Assembly: GCA_040877935.1 (NCBI GenBank)
Contig: JBBDNB010000012.1
Coordinates: forward strand, 1 to 64,000
DNA length: 64,000 nucleotides
Direction: 5' to 3'
From: Chitinophagales bacterium
GTDB lineage: Bacteria; Bacteroidota; Bacteroidia; Chitinophagales; CAIOSU01
The notes beneath the pieces were generated by a model, which was given only the letters and a program-made list of their open reading frames with translations, was not told the origin of the DNA and made no database searches. The position numbers and the translations under genes were made by a program. The stretch's first letter is position 1. Every line of letters begins with the position of its first letter. Shown here one piece after another: positions 17,649 through 27,273 of this stretch.

Positions 17649-18506
17649 TTATATTCCTTCAAGAAATCTTCTGAGCGGACTTTTGTCTTTATCAACTTTT
17701 CTAATGGCAAACAACTCTTCAAACTGTTCATTCATAGCATCTTCCACTTTATTTCTCAAAGACCAAAGTACATCCTTATCGTCTTCTTTGCCTTGCAATG
17801 CTTTGGTTGAAATTCGCTTGCCGTATTTAATATAGAGTTTTACAGGTTTGGGAAGTGATGTAATGCCAATTCCGGTTGCAATTGGAGGTATTTCCTCCCC
17901 GTTTTTAAAGAATCTTTTTGCCAGGCCTGTCAGCTCCAGAAATTTACCTGCCGGAGAACTCATAATATCCTCTGAATCGTAGTGAATATCATAGGCATCA
18001 TCTCCTCCAATACTTGTGACAGGAACAATGTCATAGCCAAATTCAATCGCCATTCGGGCAAAGCCAGTGCGTTTTTTCCAGGTAAGTTTGTATTTCTCTC
18101 CTTTTAGTTTGCAGGTTTCCCTTGCTCCTCCGGGATAAACCAGGATGTTTTTCTTTTGGCGCATTAATTCAGCGCATGCTTCTCTCGATCCGTTGATAAA
18201 TCCAATTTTGGGAATTATATCTCGCCAAAAAGGAACATTGAAATGCGCTTTGTCAACCAGCGACATCAGGAAAATATCTTTTTTAAGGTACATTTCTGCA
18301 CCAAATAAAGTGCCGTCTGTTACTCCAAAAACGGTGTGATTGGTAATATAAAGTGCAGGTCGTGTACTGTCTAAATTGTCCATTCCATAAAAGGAAGGTG
18401 AAAAATAGAATTTCAAAGGAGCGATAAGTTTTTTGACAAATTCCTTTGAAGGGGGAGTGAAATTTACTAAAGGGTTTGCTTTTTTAGGGTCGGGTTTTTG
18501 AGACAT
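17649..18506 (-). CDS. Lysophospholipid acyltransferase family protein
   Basis: 285 residues of the PlsC/diacylglycerol acyltransferase-like superfamily. The NHTVFGVTDG block stands where the NHxxxxD catalytic motif is expected; here the Asp is displaced, as in the DAGAT-type subfamily. A YPGGARE motif follows, with the substrate-site Arg, then IVPVTSIGGDDAYD. It probably transfers an acyl chain to a glycerolipid or hydroxylated isoprenoid at the inner membrane. It sits 30 bases upstream of the lycopene cyclase start on the same strand, so the two are co-transcribed. A role in making acylated carotenoids is an inference from that pairing. Confidence 0.75.
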   Translation of the reverse strand: MSQKPDPKKANPLVNFTPPSKEFVKKLIAPLKFYFSPSFYGMDNLDSTRPALYITNHTVFGVTDGTLFGAEMYLKKDIFLMSLVDKAHFNVPFWRDIIPKIGFINGSREACAELMRQKKNILVYPGGARETCKLKGEKYKLTWKKRTGFARMAIEFGYDIVPVTSIGGDDAYDIHYDSEDIMSSPAGKFLELTGLAKRFFKNGEEIPPIATGIGITSLPKPVKLYIKYGKRISTKALQGKEDDKDVLWSLRNKVEDAMNEQFEELFAIRKVDKDKSPLRRFLEGI

Positions 18507-18583
18507 TTATCCGGGTTTGAATGGGGATTAATTGTAAAGTTAACCATTTTGCGAATTATTCGTAGAAATAAGAAAAACAGAAA

Positions 18584-19312
18584 ATGAACCGAACCATATA
18601 TCTGATTCCCGGAGTAGGAGCTGATGAAACAGTTTTTCAAAATTTGAGGTTTCCGCCAAATTATGAAATCAGACATATACAATGGATAAAACCGGAAAAT
18701 GGTGAGGATGTAGAAGCTTATGCCAAAAGGCTTTTGCCGCAAATTGACCCGAATACACAACCTGTTTTTGTAGGACTTTCTTTCGGGGGAATTGTGTCTA
18801 TAGAACTTGCAAAACTGACCAGTGCTGCCAGAACAATATTGATTTCAAGCATCAAAACTGCAAGCGAAAAACCTCTTAAAGTTTCTTTATTGTCAATGTT
18901 GGAATTTTACCGCTGGTTTCCTGCCCGTGTTTTAACTTATTTTGATTTTTGGCATGGCTGGGCATTTGGAAAACTGAGTAGCGAAGAACACGATATGATA
19001 AAAAAGATGATCTCCAATATTGATATTGAATTCAATGAATGGGCCGTGCATCAAGCCATCAATTGGCGTAATATGGAAAGGTTGGAAAATGTAATTCATA
19101 TTCACGGAGACCGGGACAATATTTTTCCTTCTATTCACTTGAGAAATTATATAAAAATCAAAGGGGGCACGCATTTTATGATTGTTCGCAGGGCGGAGGA
19201 AATCAACCGGATACTCAATATTGTATTGAAATATGAAAACCTTTACAACAAAAAATCCGCCCAGGAAGTAGCGAGCGGATTCAAAATAAAGAGGAAGGAA
19301 ATCATAAAATAA
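18584..19312 (+). CDS. Alpha/beta hydrolase
   Basis: 242 residues, cytoplasmic, compact alpha/beta hydrolase fold. The oxyanion region is LIPGVGADETVF, the nucleophile elbow is VGLSFGGIVS (Ser near residue 67), the acid is HGDRDNIFP and the catalytic His is in KGGTHFMIV near residue 196. This layout is common in small thioesterases and carboxylesterases of Bacteroidota. It is divergent from the acyltransferase gene with a short spacer. The substrate cannot be told from sequence. Confidence 0.75.
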   Translation: MNRTIYLIPGVGADETVFQNLRFPPNYEIRHIQWIKPENGEDVEAYAKRLLPQIDPNTQPVFVGLSFGGIVSIELAKLTSAARTILISSIKTASEKPLKVSLLSMLEFYRWFPARVLTYFDFWHGWAFGKLSSEEHDMIKKMISNIDIEFNEWAVHQAINWRNMERLENVIHIHGDRDNIFPSIHLRNYIKIKGGTHFMIVRRAEEINRILNIVLKYENLYNKKSAQEVASGFKIKRKEIIK

Positions 19313-19323
19313 AAGCTGCTGCT

Positions 19324-19557
19324 TTATGCCGAAACTCTGTTACTTGCCCCGGCATCCATTTTCTCAAGCAGATTGATATTAATAGCCAATTCACTATTAT
19401 TTCCTTCAATAAGGTCGAAGCTTACTAAATCATTTTCTTTAGGAAGCTCGTATTCAATGTCCTCAAACTTGCAAAATAAGTCTTTGCCTGATTTTGAACA
19501 TTTAATATATCCATAACCAAATCCGTGATTTAATTCTATGAGTATACCTTTGTTCAT
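19324..19557 (-). CDS. Small cold-shock-domain-like protein
   Basis: 77 residues. The pattern GILIELNHGFGYGYI, then KDLFCKFEDIE, then a segment with DLVSFDLIEGNNSELAINI matches the beta-barrel of cold-shock domain proteins: G-x-I/V, then G-F-G-Y/F-I as the RNP1-like strand, D-L-F-x-x-x as RNP2-like, and V-x-F-x-x-x-x-x-x-x-x-x-A. It probably binds single-stranded RNA or DNA. The long AT-rich leader upstream (19558-19850) contains no other gene and could carry the cold-responsive 5' UTR typical of csp genes, though no specific element is recognised. Confidence 0.65.
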   Translation of the reverse strand: MNKGILIELNHGFGYGYIKCSKSGKDLFCKFEDIEYELPKENDLVSFDLIEGNNSELAININLLEKMDAGASNRVSA

Positions 19558-19850
19558 AATGTGTAGGTTTGGTAGCTGTTAATTTAAGTGAATATGTTTG
19601 TAAAAAGTTCACTGGGACTCGATTTTTTAGATAAGTTAAAGATAAATCGAATACAGTACCTTGAATTTAATAAATAAAGTCTACAAATACTAAATATATC
19701 GAACAAAAGTATTGCCTTTAATAGATTAGTACAATACAACAAAAAACAATTATTGTTTAAAACACGCTGGTTATCAGCTTTTTATGAAAACGAAAAGGGC
19801 GTTGAAATTAATTGCAGAGAAAATGAAAATAAGCTATTGAATTCAATCTA

Positions 19851-20561
19851 TTATTGAATATTGGTATAAACAGCCTGCACATCATCGTCATCTTCGATTT
19901 TGTCCAGCATTTTTTCAATATCTGCCATTTGCTCTTCGCTAAATTCTACGGGAGTGTTAGGAAAGCGTTCCAGGGTGGCTTTTTTAACCTCAATACCTTT
20001 ATCTTCGAGGGCTTTGGACAGGGTTCCGAAATTGGTGTAATCTCCATAAACCACTACCAAATCATCCTGAAGTTCAATTTCATCCAGTCCGGCATCAATT
20101 AATTCCAGTTCCAGCTCTTCGATGTCCATGTCATCCAGTTTTTCAAATTCAAAAACAGCTTTGCGATCGAACATAAATTCCAGGGAGCCTGAAGGGACAA
20201 GCCCACCACCGGCTTTGCTGAAATATGCTTTTACATTGGCCACGGTTCGGGTTGTATTATCAGAGGCACATTCCACAAAAACCAAAACTCCGTGCGGCCC
20301 TTTGCCTTCATAACTGATCTCTACATAATTGGCTGCATCATTGCCTTCAGCACGTTTTATTGCCGCATCGATATTGTCTTTGGGCATATTTTCCGCTTTG
20401 GCATTCTGTATTGCAGTGCGCAGTTTTGAATTCATTTCAGGATCTATGCCTCCTTCCTTTGCTGCTACTGTAATTGCGCGAGCAAGTTTTGGAAAAATTC
20501 TCGACATTTTGCCCCAGCGTTTTTCCTTTGCTGCTTTTCTGTATTCAAATGCTCTTCCCAT
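19851..20561 (-). CDS. yebC: YebC/PmpR family protein
   Basis: 236 residues, full length. The N-terminal [20 protein letters not shown] is the Bacteroidota variant of the family start. Hallmarks are [41 protein letters not shown] and [14 protein letters not shown]. Members were first described as DNA-binding regulators; some have since been assigned to relieving ribosome stalling. It is monocistronic. A -7-like TAATTTTG is present on the minus strand (20584-20591). Confidence 0.93.
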   Translation of the reverse strand: MGRAFEYRKAAKEKRWGKMSRIFPKLARAITVAAKEGGIDPEMNSKLRTAIQNAKAENMPKDNIDAAIKRAEGNDAANYVEISYEGKGPHGVLVFVECASDNTTRTVANVKAYFSKAGGGLVPSGSLEFMFDRKAVFEFEKLDDMDIEELELELIDAGLDEIELQDDLVVVYGDYTNFGTLSKALEDKGIEVKKATLERFPNTPVEFSEEQMADIEKMLDKIEDDDDVQAVYTNIQ

Positions 20562-20583
20562 TCTGTTGATTATTGACTTATTG

Positions 20584-20591
20584 CAAAATTA
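20584..20591 (-). promoter_or_regulatory. -7 element upstream of yebC
   Basis: On the minus strand the sequence reads TAATTTTG, fitting TAnnTTTG, 22 bases before the yebC start codon. The matching -33 element is not obvious. Confidence 0.4.
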
Positions 20592-20651
20592 AACATTGTC
20601 AGGTGTAAACTTCCATATTTGGCACTGAATAAAAAAGCGATTTGAATTGTC

Positions 20652-21392
20652 CTATTTATACAAGTTGGAATTAATCACTCCCCATTTTTGCAGGCGATGC
20701 TGAAAGCTTGTGAAAAGTACGCCCAAACCATACTTTACGCTTCTTTTAAAATTGATAGAAGAAGCTTCTTTAAAATATTTTGTAGGGCAGGTAATTTCAC
20801 CGATGGGGAATCCTTTGAAAATAATTTGACTCAACATTTGATTGTCGAATACAAAATCATCGGAATTGGCTTCTAAATTCAGACTTTGAAGTACTTCCTT
20901 AGAAAATGCCCGGTATCCGGTGTGGTATTCGCTTAATTTTTGTCCTCCCAGAATATTTTGAGTTAAAGTGAGGAAACGATTGGCCAGGTATTTATACAAG
21001 GGCATCCCCCCTTTTAAAGCGCCATTGCCCAAAATTCTGCTGCCCAAAACTACCGGGAACAGATCATTTGCAATTAGATGCGCCATTGATGGAATAAGTT
21101 TGGGCGTATATTGGTAATCGGGGTGCAGCATTATTACAATATCTGCATTGAGTGCTAATGCTTTTTGATAACAACTTTTTTGATTGCCGCCATAACCTTT
21201 ATTTTGTTCGTGACGAATAATGTGCTGAATTCCTAAATTTTTTCCCACTTCAATAGTGTTGTCTTTACTTGCATCATCTACCAAAACAACATCATCTACT
21301 ATTGTAAAATCAATCTCTTTGTAGGTTTTTTCAAGCGTTTGTGCAGCATTGTATGCCGGAAGTACTACTACTAACCTTTTGCCATTGATCAT
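20652..21392 (-). CDS. Family 2 glycosyltransferase
   Basis: 246 residues, GT-A fold, no membrane segments. Visible: VVVLPAYNAAQTLEKTYKEI at the N-terminus, VLVDDASKDNT (nucleotide-sugar-binding Asp pair), NKGYGGNQKSCYQKAL, the DxD-like HPDYQ near residue 100 and YHTGYRAFSKEVL. It resembles polyprenyl-phosphate or dolichol-phosphate glycosyltransferases that lack the C-terminal membrane anchor. The acceptor is unknown. No glycan genes are adjacent. Confidence 0.82.
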   Translation of the reverse strand: MINGKRLVVVLPAYNAAQTLEKTYKEIDFTIVDDVVLVDDASKDNTIEVGKNLGIQHIIRHEQNKGYGGNQKSCYQKALALNADIVIMLHPDYQYTPKLIPSMAHLIANDLFPVVLGSRILGNGALKGGMPLYKYLANRFLTLTQNILGGQKLSEYHTGYRAFSKEVLQSLNLEANSDDFVFDNQMLSQIIFKGFPIGEITCPTKYFKEASSINFKRSVKYGLGVLFTSFQHRLQKWGVINSNLYK

Positions 21393-21595
21393 AGCTGCAA
21401 AAATAAATCTTTTACGCTTTATTCCTATATAGGGAAATCAAAGATGAGGTTTTTAAACAATTAGGGATATCTATTAAAAAAGCAGGATATTTTAATATTT
21501 TTAAACTCGCAATATGCATTTTAATGTCTAATTTGGATAAACCTTATGCAGTTTAACTTGTTGCTTGGATTATATTTAACTATAAAAAAATCAAA

Positions 21596-22420
21596 ATGGA
21601 AGAAGCAAATGTTGAAGAATTAACACAACAAGGAATAGATTATCTTTTTGAAGTAGGGCCAAGTATTTTATTGGCAATAATCACACTTTTTGTAGGGCTC
21701 AAGGTGATTAACCTGCTGGTAAAATTTTTAAGAAAAACACTGGAAAAATCCAGCGCTGAAGAATCCCTCAATTCGTTTTTGACCAAACTGGTATCGGTAC
21801 TGCTCAAAGTGATGTTGGTTATCAGTGTAGTTTCAATGCTTGGGGTTGATACCACTTCTTTCATAGCCGTACTTGGTGCTGCTGGTCTTGCTGTTGGCCT
21901 GGCATTGCAGGGTAGCCTTGCAAATTTTGCAGGTGGGGTTTTGATTTTACTGTTCAAACCATTTAAACTGGGTGAATTTATAGAAGGCCAGGGAAATATG
22001 GGCACTGTAGAAAGAATAGATATCTTGCATACTGTATTAAATACCCCTGACAATAAAGTAGTGGTAATTCCCAATGGGCAATTGGCCAATTCACCTGTTA
22101 CCAACTATTCCAGAAAAGAAACCCGTAGGGTCGACTTTCCGGTAGGCATCAGCTATGGTTCTGATATCAAAAAAGCCAGGGAAGTAATTCTGCGTGTAAT
22201 CAGTGCTGATGAGCGTGTATTGCAGGATCCGGCTCCTATGGTTGTGCTTACAGAGTTGGCTGACAGTTCCCTGAACCTTTCTGCAAGAGCCTGGACAAAA
22301 GTAGCTGATTATTGGGGCGTTTTCTGGGACAATCTCGAGAAAATAAAAGAGGAACTTGATAAAGAAGGTATTGAAATTCCTTTCCCACAAAGAGATGTGC
22401 ATATGTTTAATGAGAAGTAG
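21596..22420 (+). CDS. mscS: Small-conductance mechanosensitive channel
   Basis: 274 residues, close to E. coli MscS in length. Three N-terminal transmembrane helices end in the pore-lining TM3, rich in Gly and Ala (VLGAAGLAVGLALQGSLAN), then the beta domain (KPFKLGEFIEG, VVIPNGQLANSPVTNYS) and a C-terminal alpha/beta portal domain ending in IPFPQRDVHMF. It opens under membrane tension to release osmolytes during hypo-osmotic shock. Monocistronic, followed by a strong terminator. Confidence 0.95.
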   Translation: MEEANVEELTQQGIDYLFEVGPSILLAIITLFVGLKVINLLVKFLRKTLEKSSAEESLNSFLTKLVSVLLKVMLVISVVSMLGVDTTSFIAVLGAAGLAVGLALQGSLANFAGGVLILLFKPFKLGEFIEGQGNMGTVERIDILHTVLNTPDNKVVVIPNGQLANSPVTNYSRKETRRVDFPVGISYGSDIKKAREVILRVISADERVLQDPAPMVVLTELADSSLNLSARAWTKVADYWGVFWDNLEKIKEELDKEGIEIPFPQRDVHMFNEK

Positions 22421-22443
22421 TTTTGCGTAAAATACTTTTAAAG

Positions 22444-22477
22444 AGCCTGTTTTTCCAATTGAGAAACGGGCTTTTTT
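22444..22477 (+). terminator. Terminator after mscS
   Basis: AGCCTGTTT pairs with AAACGGGCT across a short loop and is followed by TTTTTT. It lies between the convergent mscS and dgt genes. Confidence 0.75.
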
Positions 22478-22480
22478 CAT

Positions 22481-23854
22481 TTATATATTTGGTATATCAA
22501 TCCCTCTCAGGTTTTTGTACAGCTCAAGCGCATAAACATCTGTCATTCCGGAAATAAAATCGAGCACACTCATTACTTTTTCATAATCGCTGTCATTTTC
22601 ATCAAAATGATATTGTAGTGGTATAAGCAGTAGAAGTTTTTCGTGGCGGCTTAATCTTTCAGATTCAGGAGTTAATGCAGCTTCTGTAAAATCCTCAATC
22701 AGGCCGGACATAATCCTGAAACCCGCCATTTCAATCTTGATCACACTTTTATAATTGTAAATGCGATGGATTGATGTCTTTTCAATGTCTTTTAGCACGT
22801 TCCTTGCTATTTCTATTCCATCCATCAGGGAAGTATTAAATTGCCCTTTAAGGATTTTATCAGCATTGTTTTGAAAAACTTCACAAACCATTTGCACCAG
22901 GGTGCTGATGGATTTTGCGCGCAAATAGGCAATTTGTTCGTTTTTGTCGGCTTCTAAAACTCTCAACCTGCTTTGTAGTTTATCTTGGTCTTCATTTTTG
23001 TTCAAGCTGATGAGAGCTGTAAAAGCATTGATGACTTCTGCTGTACTTAAAATGCCAAGTCGGTGCGCGTCTTCAAAGTCAATAATGCTGTAACAAATAT
23101 CATCGGCAGCCTCTACAAGAAAGACAAATGGATGCCGTAAAAATGCGCCTTTGTTTTCCGGGTCTGGAATCATATTTAATTCCCGGCATATATTGCTGAA
23201 AATTTCTTTGTCTGATTGAAAGTAACCGTATTTCTTCAGATGAAGCTTTTTTTTATCTCTCTGATAAGCAGCGCAGGGATATTTTAAAATACTGGCCATA
23301 GTAGGGTAGGTGAGTTGATAACCTCCGGGCATACGGCCTTTGAATTGTTTGCTAAGTATTCTCAGCGCATTGGCATTGCCTTCAAATTTTATAAGATCAG
23401 CCCATTGTTTTTCAGTAAATCGCTTTTTGAATTTTTTATCCTTTTCACCTCTTTCAATAAAATATTTTGAAATGGCTTCTTCTCCAGAGTGTCCAAATGC
23501 AGGATTGCCCAGATCATGTGCCAAACAGGCAGCGGCAACAACACTTTTTAAATGGTTTTGATAAAAATCCACTGCTTTTTTATCTTTTTTCACTTCGGGT
23601 AGTGAACTGATGTATTTTCCGGTAATTTCCCCAAGGGAACGGCCTACACTTGCCACTTCCAGAGAATGGGTCAGGCGGTTGTGTACAAATACATGTTCGG
23701 GCAAGGGGAAAACCTGTGTTTTATTTTGCAGCCTTCTGAATGCTGATGAAAAAATAATCCGGTCGTAATCGCGCTCATAATCAGAGCGGTCGCTTTGGCT
23801 GTTCTCAGCTTGTCCCAGTCTTTTATTGGTAAAACAATTGTTCCAGTGCATCAT
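22481..23854 (-). CDS. dgt: Deoxyguanosinetriphosphate triphosphohydrolase
   Basis: 457 residues of the HD-domain dGTPase family. Seen: RSDYERDYDRIIFSSAFRRL near the N-terminus, THSLEVASVGRSLG (first metal-ligand His), AACLAHDLGNPAFGHSGE (the HD pair) and DDICYSIIDFEDAHRLG (later metal-binding Asp). It hydrolyses dGTP to deoxyguanosine and triphosphate, shaping dNTP pools; some members limit phage replication. Length fits the long dGTPase type, not SAMHD1-like forms. Confidence 0.93.
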   Translation of the reverse strand: MMHWNNCFTNKRLGQAENSQSDRSDYERDYDRIIFSSAFRRLQNKTQVFPLPEHVFVHNRLTHSLEVASVGRSLGEITGKYISSLPEVKKDKKAVDFYQNHLKSVVAAACLAHDLGNPAFGHSGEEAISKYFIERGEKDKKFKKRFTEKQWADLIKFEGNANALRILSKQFKGRMPGGYQLTYPTMASILKYPCAAYQRDKKKLHLKKYGYFQSDKEIFSNICRELNMIPDPENKGAFLRHPFVFLVEAADDICYSIIDFEDAHRLGILSTAEVINAFTALISLNKNEDQDKLQSRLRVLEADKNEQIAYLRAKSISTLVQMVCEVFQNNADKILKGQFNTSLMDGIEIARNVLKDIEKTSIHRIYNYKSVIKIEMAGFRIMSGLIEDFTEAALTPESERLSRHEKLLLLIPLQYHFDENDSDYEKVMSVLDFISGMTDVYALELYKNLRGIDIPNI

Positions 23855-23920
23855 TTAATCTTGCTGATTTGCTTGTTTGAAGGCTCTAAAATAAGCATCT
23901 AATTTAAGTATGAATCCATT

Positions 23921-24691
23921 TTAATTTAAGCGTTTCCCATATCCTGCAAACATCAATAGTAGTCCCAAAAATAAAAATGGAATGGAGAGCAATTGACTGG
24001 TATTAAGCCCCCAAAAAACTGAATCGGATGCTTTGAAAAATTCCAGTGCAATGCGCAGTATGTTGATGCTTGTCAGCATTAATCCTGTGTAGATGCCCAA
24101 ATGCGTGATTTTCCATTTTTTGAAATACAAGGTATATAGTATAAGGCCAAGCAAAAGATATGCAGCTGCCTCCATTAATTGAACAGGGTAGCGAGGTAAA
24201 GAACCGGCATTTTCAAATACAATACAAAATGCGCAGTTGCTTATTTTCCCGTAGAGTTCACTATTGGCAAAATTTCCCAGCCGAATAATGGCTGCACCAA
24301 AAGGAATGGCAATGGCCATGCGGTCGAAAATCCACCAGTACCAGATATTGCCCCAAAACCGGGTGTGAAATACAACTCCAAAGATAAAGCCTATTGCAGC
24401 GCCATGACTGGCAAGTCCACCTTCCCAAACCATTGGGATTTCCCATAAATTGGTTTTGAAATAATTCCAGTCGTATAAAAACACATGTGCGAAGCGGGCA
24501 AAGACTAAACTGCTGACAATAGAGCAAATCAGCAGACCACTCATTTTATCGGTAGGTGCATTTTCCCTGTAGGCAAAAAAGTAAAGTGCAAAACTGCCAT
24601 AGAGTAAAGCAATGGCTAAAAGCAAGCTGTAAACCGGAATTTGAAAAAATCCCAGATCGATCGATTCCATGCCCGGCCAGCTTGGATACAT
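23921..24691 (-). CDS. lgt: Prolipoprotein diacylglyceryl transferase
   Basis: 256 residues, about seven transmembrane helices. The Lgt signature region reads GRLGNF-type (IRLGNFANSELYGKI) near residue 145 and is preceded by WEGGLASHGAAIG, which carries the essential HG. It transfers diacylglyceryl from phosphatidylglycerol to the lipobox Cys of prelipoproteins at the inner membrane, serving the many lipoproteins encoded nearby. It starts 2 bases after the stop of the upstream M42 peptidase gene, so the two are co-transcribed. Confidence 0.93.
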   Translation of the reverse strand: MYPSWPGMESIDLGFFQIPVYSLLLAIALLYGSFALYFFAYRENAPTDKMSGLLICSIVSSLVFARFAHVFLYDWNYFKTNLWEIPMVWEGGLASHGAAIGFIFGVVFHTRFWGNIWYWWIFDRMAIAIPFGAAIIRLGNFANSELYGKISNCAFCIVFENAGSLPRYPVQLMEAAAYLLLGLILYTLYFKKWKITHLGIYTGLMLTSINILRIALEFFKASDSVFWGLNTSQLLSIPFLFLGLLLMFAGYGKRLN

Positions 24692-24693
24692 GG

Positions 24694-25707
24694 TCAGTTG
24701 CCAAAACGGCTTTTAATGTATGCTTCGCAGAGTTCAATACTTGCCTGGATGCCTTTTTTATGTGTGCGCTCAATACCATGAGATGCCGATACTCCTGGGC
24801 CAATAAGTCCTACGCGCAAATCATTGCCCGCTCGCAAAGCAGCAGATCCATCTGATCCGTAAAAAGGGTAAACATCAACCCGGTGGGGAATTTTGTTTTT
24901 TTGGGCCAGTTGGGTGAGTTTCTTTCTGAATTCATAATCATAGGGGCCACTGGAATCTTTGGCACAAATAGAGCAGGTGGTTTCCAGCCCGGAACAGGCT
25001 TCTCCAATCACGCCCATGTCAATGACCAATAATTCATCAACCTCACTTCCATAACCAACTGTACCGCCATGCCCCACTTCTTCATAATTTGAAAAGAAAA
25101 TTTCTACTGGATAGCTTTTACCAGATGCTTTGATATTTTTCGCCAATTCCATCAATACAAAACAACCGGCTTTGTTGTCCATAAACTTAGATTTGATAAA
25201 ACCGCTGTCTAGCTCAGTATAATAAGGTTCAAAACAAATGAAATCGCCCTGGCTGACTCCAAGCTTTTCAACGGATTCTTTTGAATCCACCTCTTCATCA
25301 ATTCTGATGCACATGTTCTCTTCACTTCTTTCTGTTTTGCCCTGTTTGTTATTGGCATGCACAGCAGGGTCTTTGAGCAAAAGTGTGCCCTCATAGCACT
25401 TGTCTTCCAAGGTTCTAATGCGTACGTAACTTCCTTCATAAGCATTGAGCGAAGGGCCGCCCACTTTGCTGAAGCGCAGTGTGCCATCGCTGTTGATGCC
25501 ACTTACCACTGCACCCAATGTATCAACATGTGCTGCTATGGACAATTTTGCTTCTTGTCCGAAATTGCATTTCACAGCACCTTTGTTGGTGAATTCAGGA
25601 TTCCAGCCCATGTTTTTTAAATAATCAAATACGTATTGGCTTGCTTCACGGGTATATCCGCTTGGTGAATCGATTGCTATTAATTCTTTTAATGCTTTGG
25701 TATTCAT
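24694..25707 (-). CDS. M42 family aminopeptidase
   Basis: 337 residues, a cocatalytic-zinc peptidase of the M42 family (glutamyl aminopeptidase, or the endoglucanase-M-like group). Metal ligands can be placed: AAHVDTLG (His), KFMDNKAG (bridging Asp), SNYEEVGHGGT (catalytic Glu and zinc Glu), VIDMGVIG (Asp) and HGIERTHKKG near the C-terminus (His). The inserted TET-dimerisation beta domain lies between about residues 75 and 165. It likely trims peptides in the cytoplasm as a large oligomer. It lies directly upstream of lgt. Confidence 0.88.
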   Translation of the reverse strand: MNTKALKELIAIDSPSGYTREASQYVFDYLKNMGWNPEFTNKGAVKCNFGQEAKLSIAAHVDTLGAVVSGINSDGTLRFSKVGGPSLNAYEGSYVRIRTLEDKCYEGTLLLKDPAVHANNKQGKTERSEENMCIRIDEEVDSKESVEKLGVSQGDFICFEPYYTELDSGFIKSKFMDNKAGCFVLMELAKNIKASGKSYPVEIFFSNYEEVGHGGTVGYGSEVDELLVIDMGVIGEACSGLETTCSICAKDSSGPYDYEFRKKLTQLAQKNKIPHRVDVYPFYGSDGSAALRAGNDLRVGLIGPGVSASHGIERTHKKGIQASIELCEAYIKSRFGN

Positions 25708-25888
25708 TTATAGTGTGTGATTTTTGGCGAATTTACGGATTGTTGAGGGGTTTAGCTATACATCTTTCCGTTGGAAGTGCATTCTAAAAAAATAAGCCTG
25801 TATTTTAAAGTGATTTTCCTCCTTATCATACAACTTTTTCCTTTTCAGCTTGTTGTAAAGTCATAAACAAAAATTAAAATACTACGCC

Positions 25889-26659
25889 ATGAAAAAATTA
25901 ATTTTATTCCTAAGCGCATTTGTCTTTATTAATCTCAGCATTTCAGCACAGGGTTCATACGGACATGCTTTAACTATTTCAAAAGGTTATTCTTTTATTA
26001 ACAGCAATGGATTGAGCAATATAACACCCATTGGAGCAGATCCTATTACTGATCATTTTATTTCAAGCAGCATTAATTTACGCAGTCATTTCAAAGGATT
26101 TATAATTGGGGCTGAAGGTAATATGGCCAGAAACTCAAATTCTTATGGCAGCATTTTCAGGAAAAATTCTGATCCAATTACTATTGATGCTCGTTTGTAC
26201 AGTGGATTGGCACAATTTGGGTATGCAGTGCTGGACAAGTCGAAATTTAAATTGTACCCAATGGTAGGAGTTGGAGCAAATCGCACTAAAATTCAAATTG
26301 ACAGACAACAAGATATTGATGCTTCTCAAATTGTAGATGGAGAATCAATGGGAACGACTTTTGACCTGGTACAGCGCAATTTCCTAATGGATTTTGGTTT
26401 AGGCTTTGACTATATTCTCGATTGTGGAAAAAAGATGGACAAAGATGGTGCTGATGAGAGTAAAATGAAAAGTAAAGGTTTATTGATGGGAGTGAAGGTA
26501 GGTTATCAACTGGCACTTGAAAATGACAATTGGAGACACAATGGAGGTGATGTAAATAATGGACCGAATTATGCTCCTTCAGGATTTTATGCTAAGCTCA
26601 CTTTAGGTTTGGCTAGTTTTTCAGATCAGAAGAAATTCTGGAAAGGCGATAAAAAATAA
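25889..26659 (+). CDS. Exported beta-rich protein, probable outer-membrane protein
   Basis: 256 residues with a clean signal peptide (MKKLILFLSAFVFINLSISA, cleavage after SAQG). The mature chain has repeated amphipathic beta-strand patterns (LRSHFKGFIIGAEGN, GLAQFGYAVL, FKLYPMVGVGA, LMGVKVGYQLAL, GFYAKLTLGLASF), consistent with an 8- to 10-strand barrel. No named family was recognised. It is monocistronic and ends at a terminator shared with the convergent regulator gene. Confidence 0.55.
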   Translation: MKKLILFLSAFVFINLSISAQGSYGHALTISKGYSFINSNGLSNITPIGADPITDHFISSSINLRSHFKGFIIGAEGNMARNSNSYGSIFRKNSDPITIDARLYSGLAQFGYAVLDKSKFKLYPMVGVGANRTKIQIDRQQDIDASQIVDGESMGTTFDLVQRNFLMDFGLGFDYILDCGKKMDKDGADESKMKSKGLLMGVKVGYQLALENDNWRHNGGDVNNGPNYAPSGFYAKLTLGLASFSDQKKFWKGDKK

Positions 26660-26684
26660 TTAATTGTGAATGATTGATTTGATG

Positions 26685-26716
26685 AAAAGGGAGTTGTTAA
26701 TTTAGCTCCCTTTTTT
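26685..26716 (+). terminator. Terminator after the exported beta-rich protein gene
   Basis: AAAAGGGAG (26685-26693) pairs with CTCCCTTTT (26706-26714) and T residues follow. The right arm overlaps the last codons of the convergent XRE regulator gene. Confidence 0.8.
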
Positions 26717-27190
26717 GTTTTTTACCAGAGCATTACTCTTTTCAAGTAGAAAATCCATTAGGTCAATGAGTTTTTCATATTCCTGAATTAGGGCACTCAT
26801 TTCTGGATCGGGATTGTTCCATTTCTTTTTCTTAAACTGCAAAAATTGTTTCATGCCCTGTTGGATGGATTCAATTTCAGCGCAATCTGATTGAAACTCC
26901 CGAATTGATTTTTCCCAGTGTTCTGGAATTTCTTCATGGTCTTTAATTGGCTTTTCTTTCAGGCGATTGTCAAACATTGCTTTTTCTATATTGCTGCCCA
27001 GCAATGCATCCAAACTAACATCAAAAAAACGGCTGATTTCCTGCAGCCTTTTGATATTCGGCTCAGAACCTCCAAATTCATAAGAAGCAATATTGCTGCG
27101 TGTATAATTTAAAGCATTAGCCAAAGCTGACTGACTGAGTTGCTTTCGCTTTCTTAAAAAGCTTAAATTTTTAGAAAAAAGGGGTTTCAT
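26702..27190 (-). CDS. XRE-family transcriptional regulator
   Basis: 162 residues. An N-terminal helix-turn-helix of the Cro/C1 type spans about residues 7-62: LRKRKQLSQSALANALNY is the first half, TRSNIASYEFGGSEPNI the recognition helix, and FFDVSLDALLG the closing part. The C-terminal half is a charged, probably coiled, effector or dimerisation region without a known domain. It is transcribed divergently from the small membrane protein gene with 83 bases between, so autoregulation and control of that gene is likely. Confidence 0.8.
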   Translation of the reverse strand: MKPLFSKNLSFLRKRKQLSQSALANALNYTRSNIASYEFGGSEPNIKRLQEISRFFDVSLDALLGSNIEKAMFDNRLKEKPIKDHEEIPEHWEKSIREFQSDCAEIESIQQGMKQFLQFKKKKWNNPDPEMSALIQEYEKLIDLMDFLLEKSNALVKNKKGS

Positions 27191-27273
27191 ATTTGAAAAA
27201 TAAGATGAATTGCTTATTTTATGAACAATTAAAACAAGGTAGTGTTTATTAATTAAACAAAAAGACGATTACT

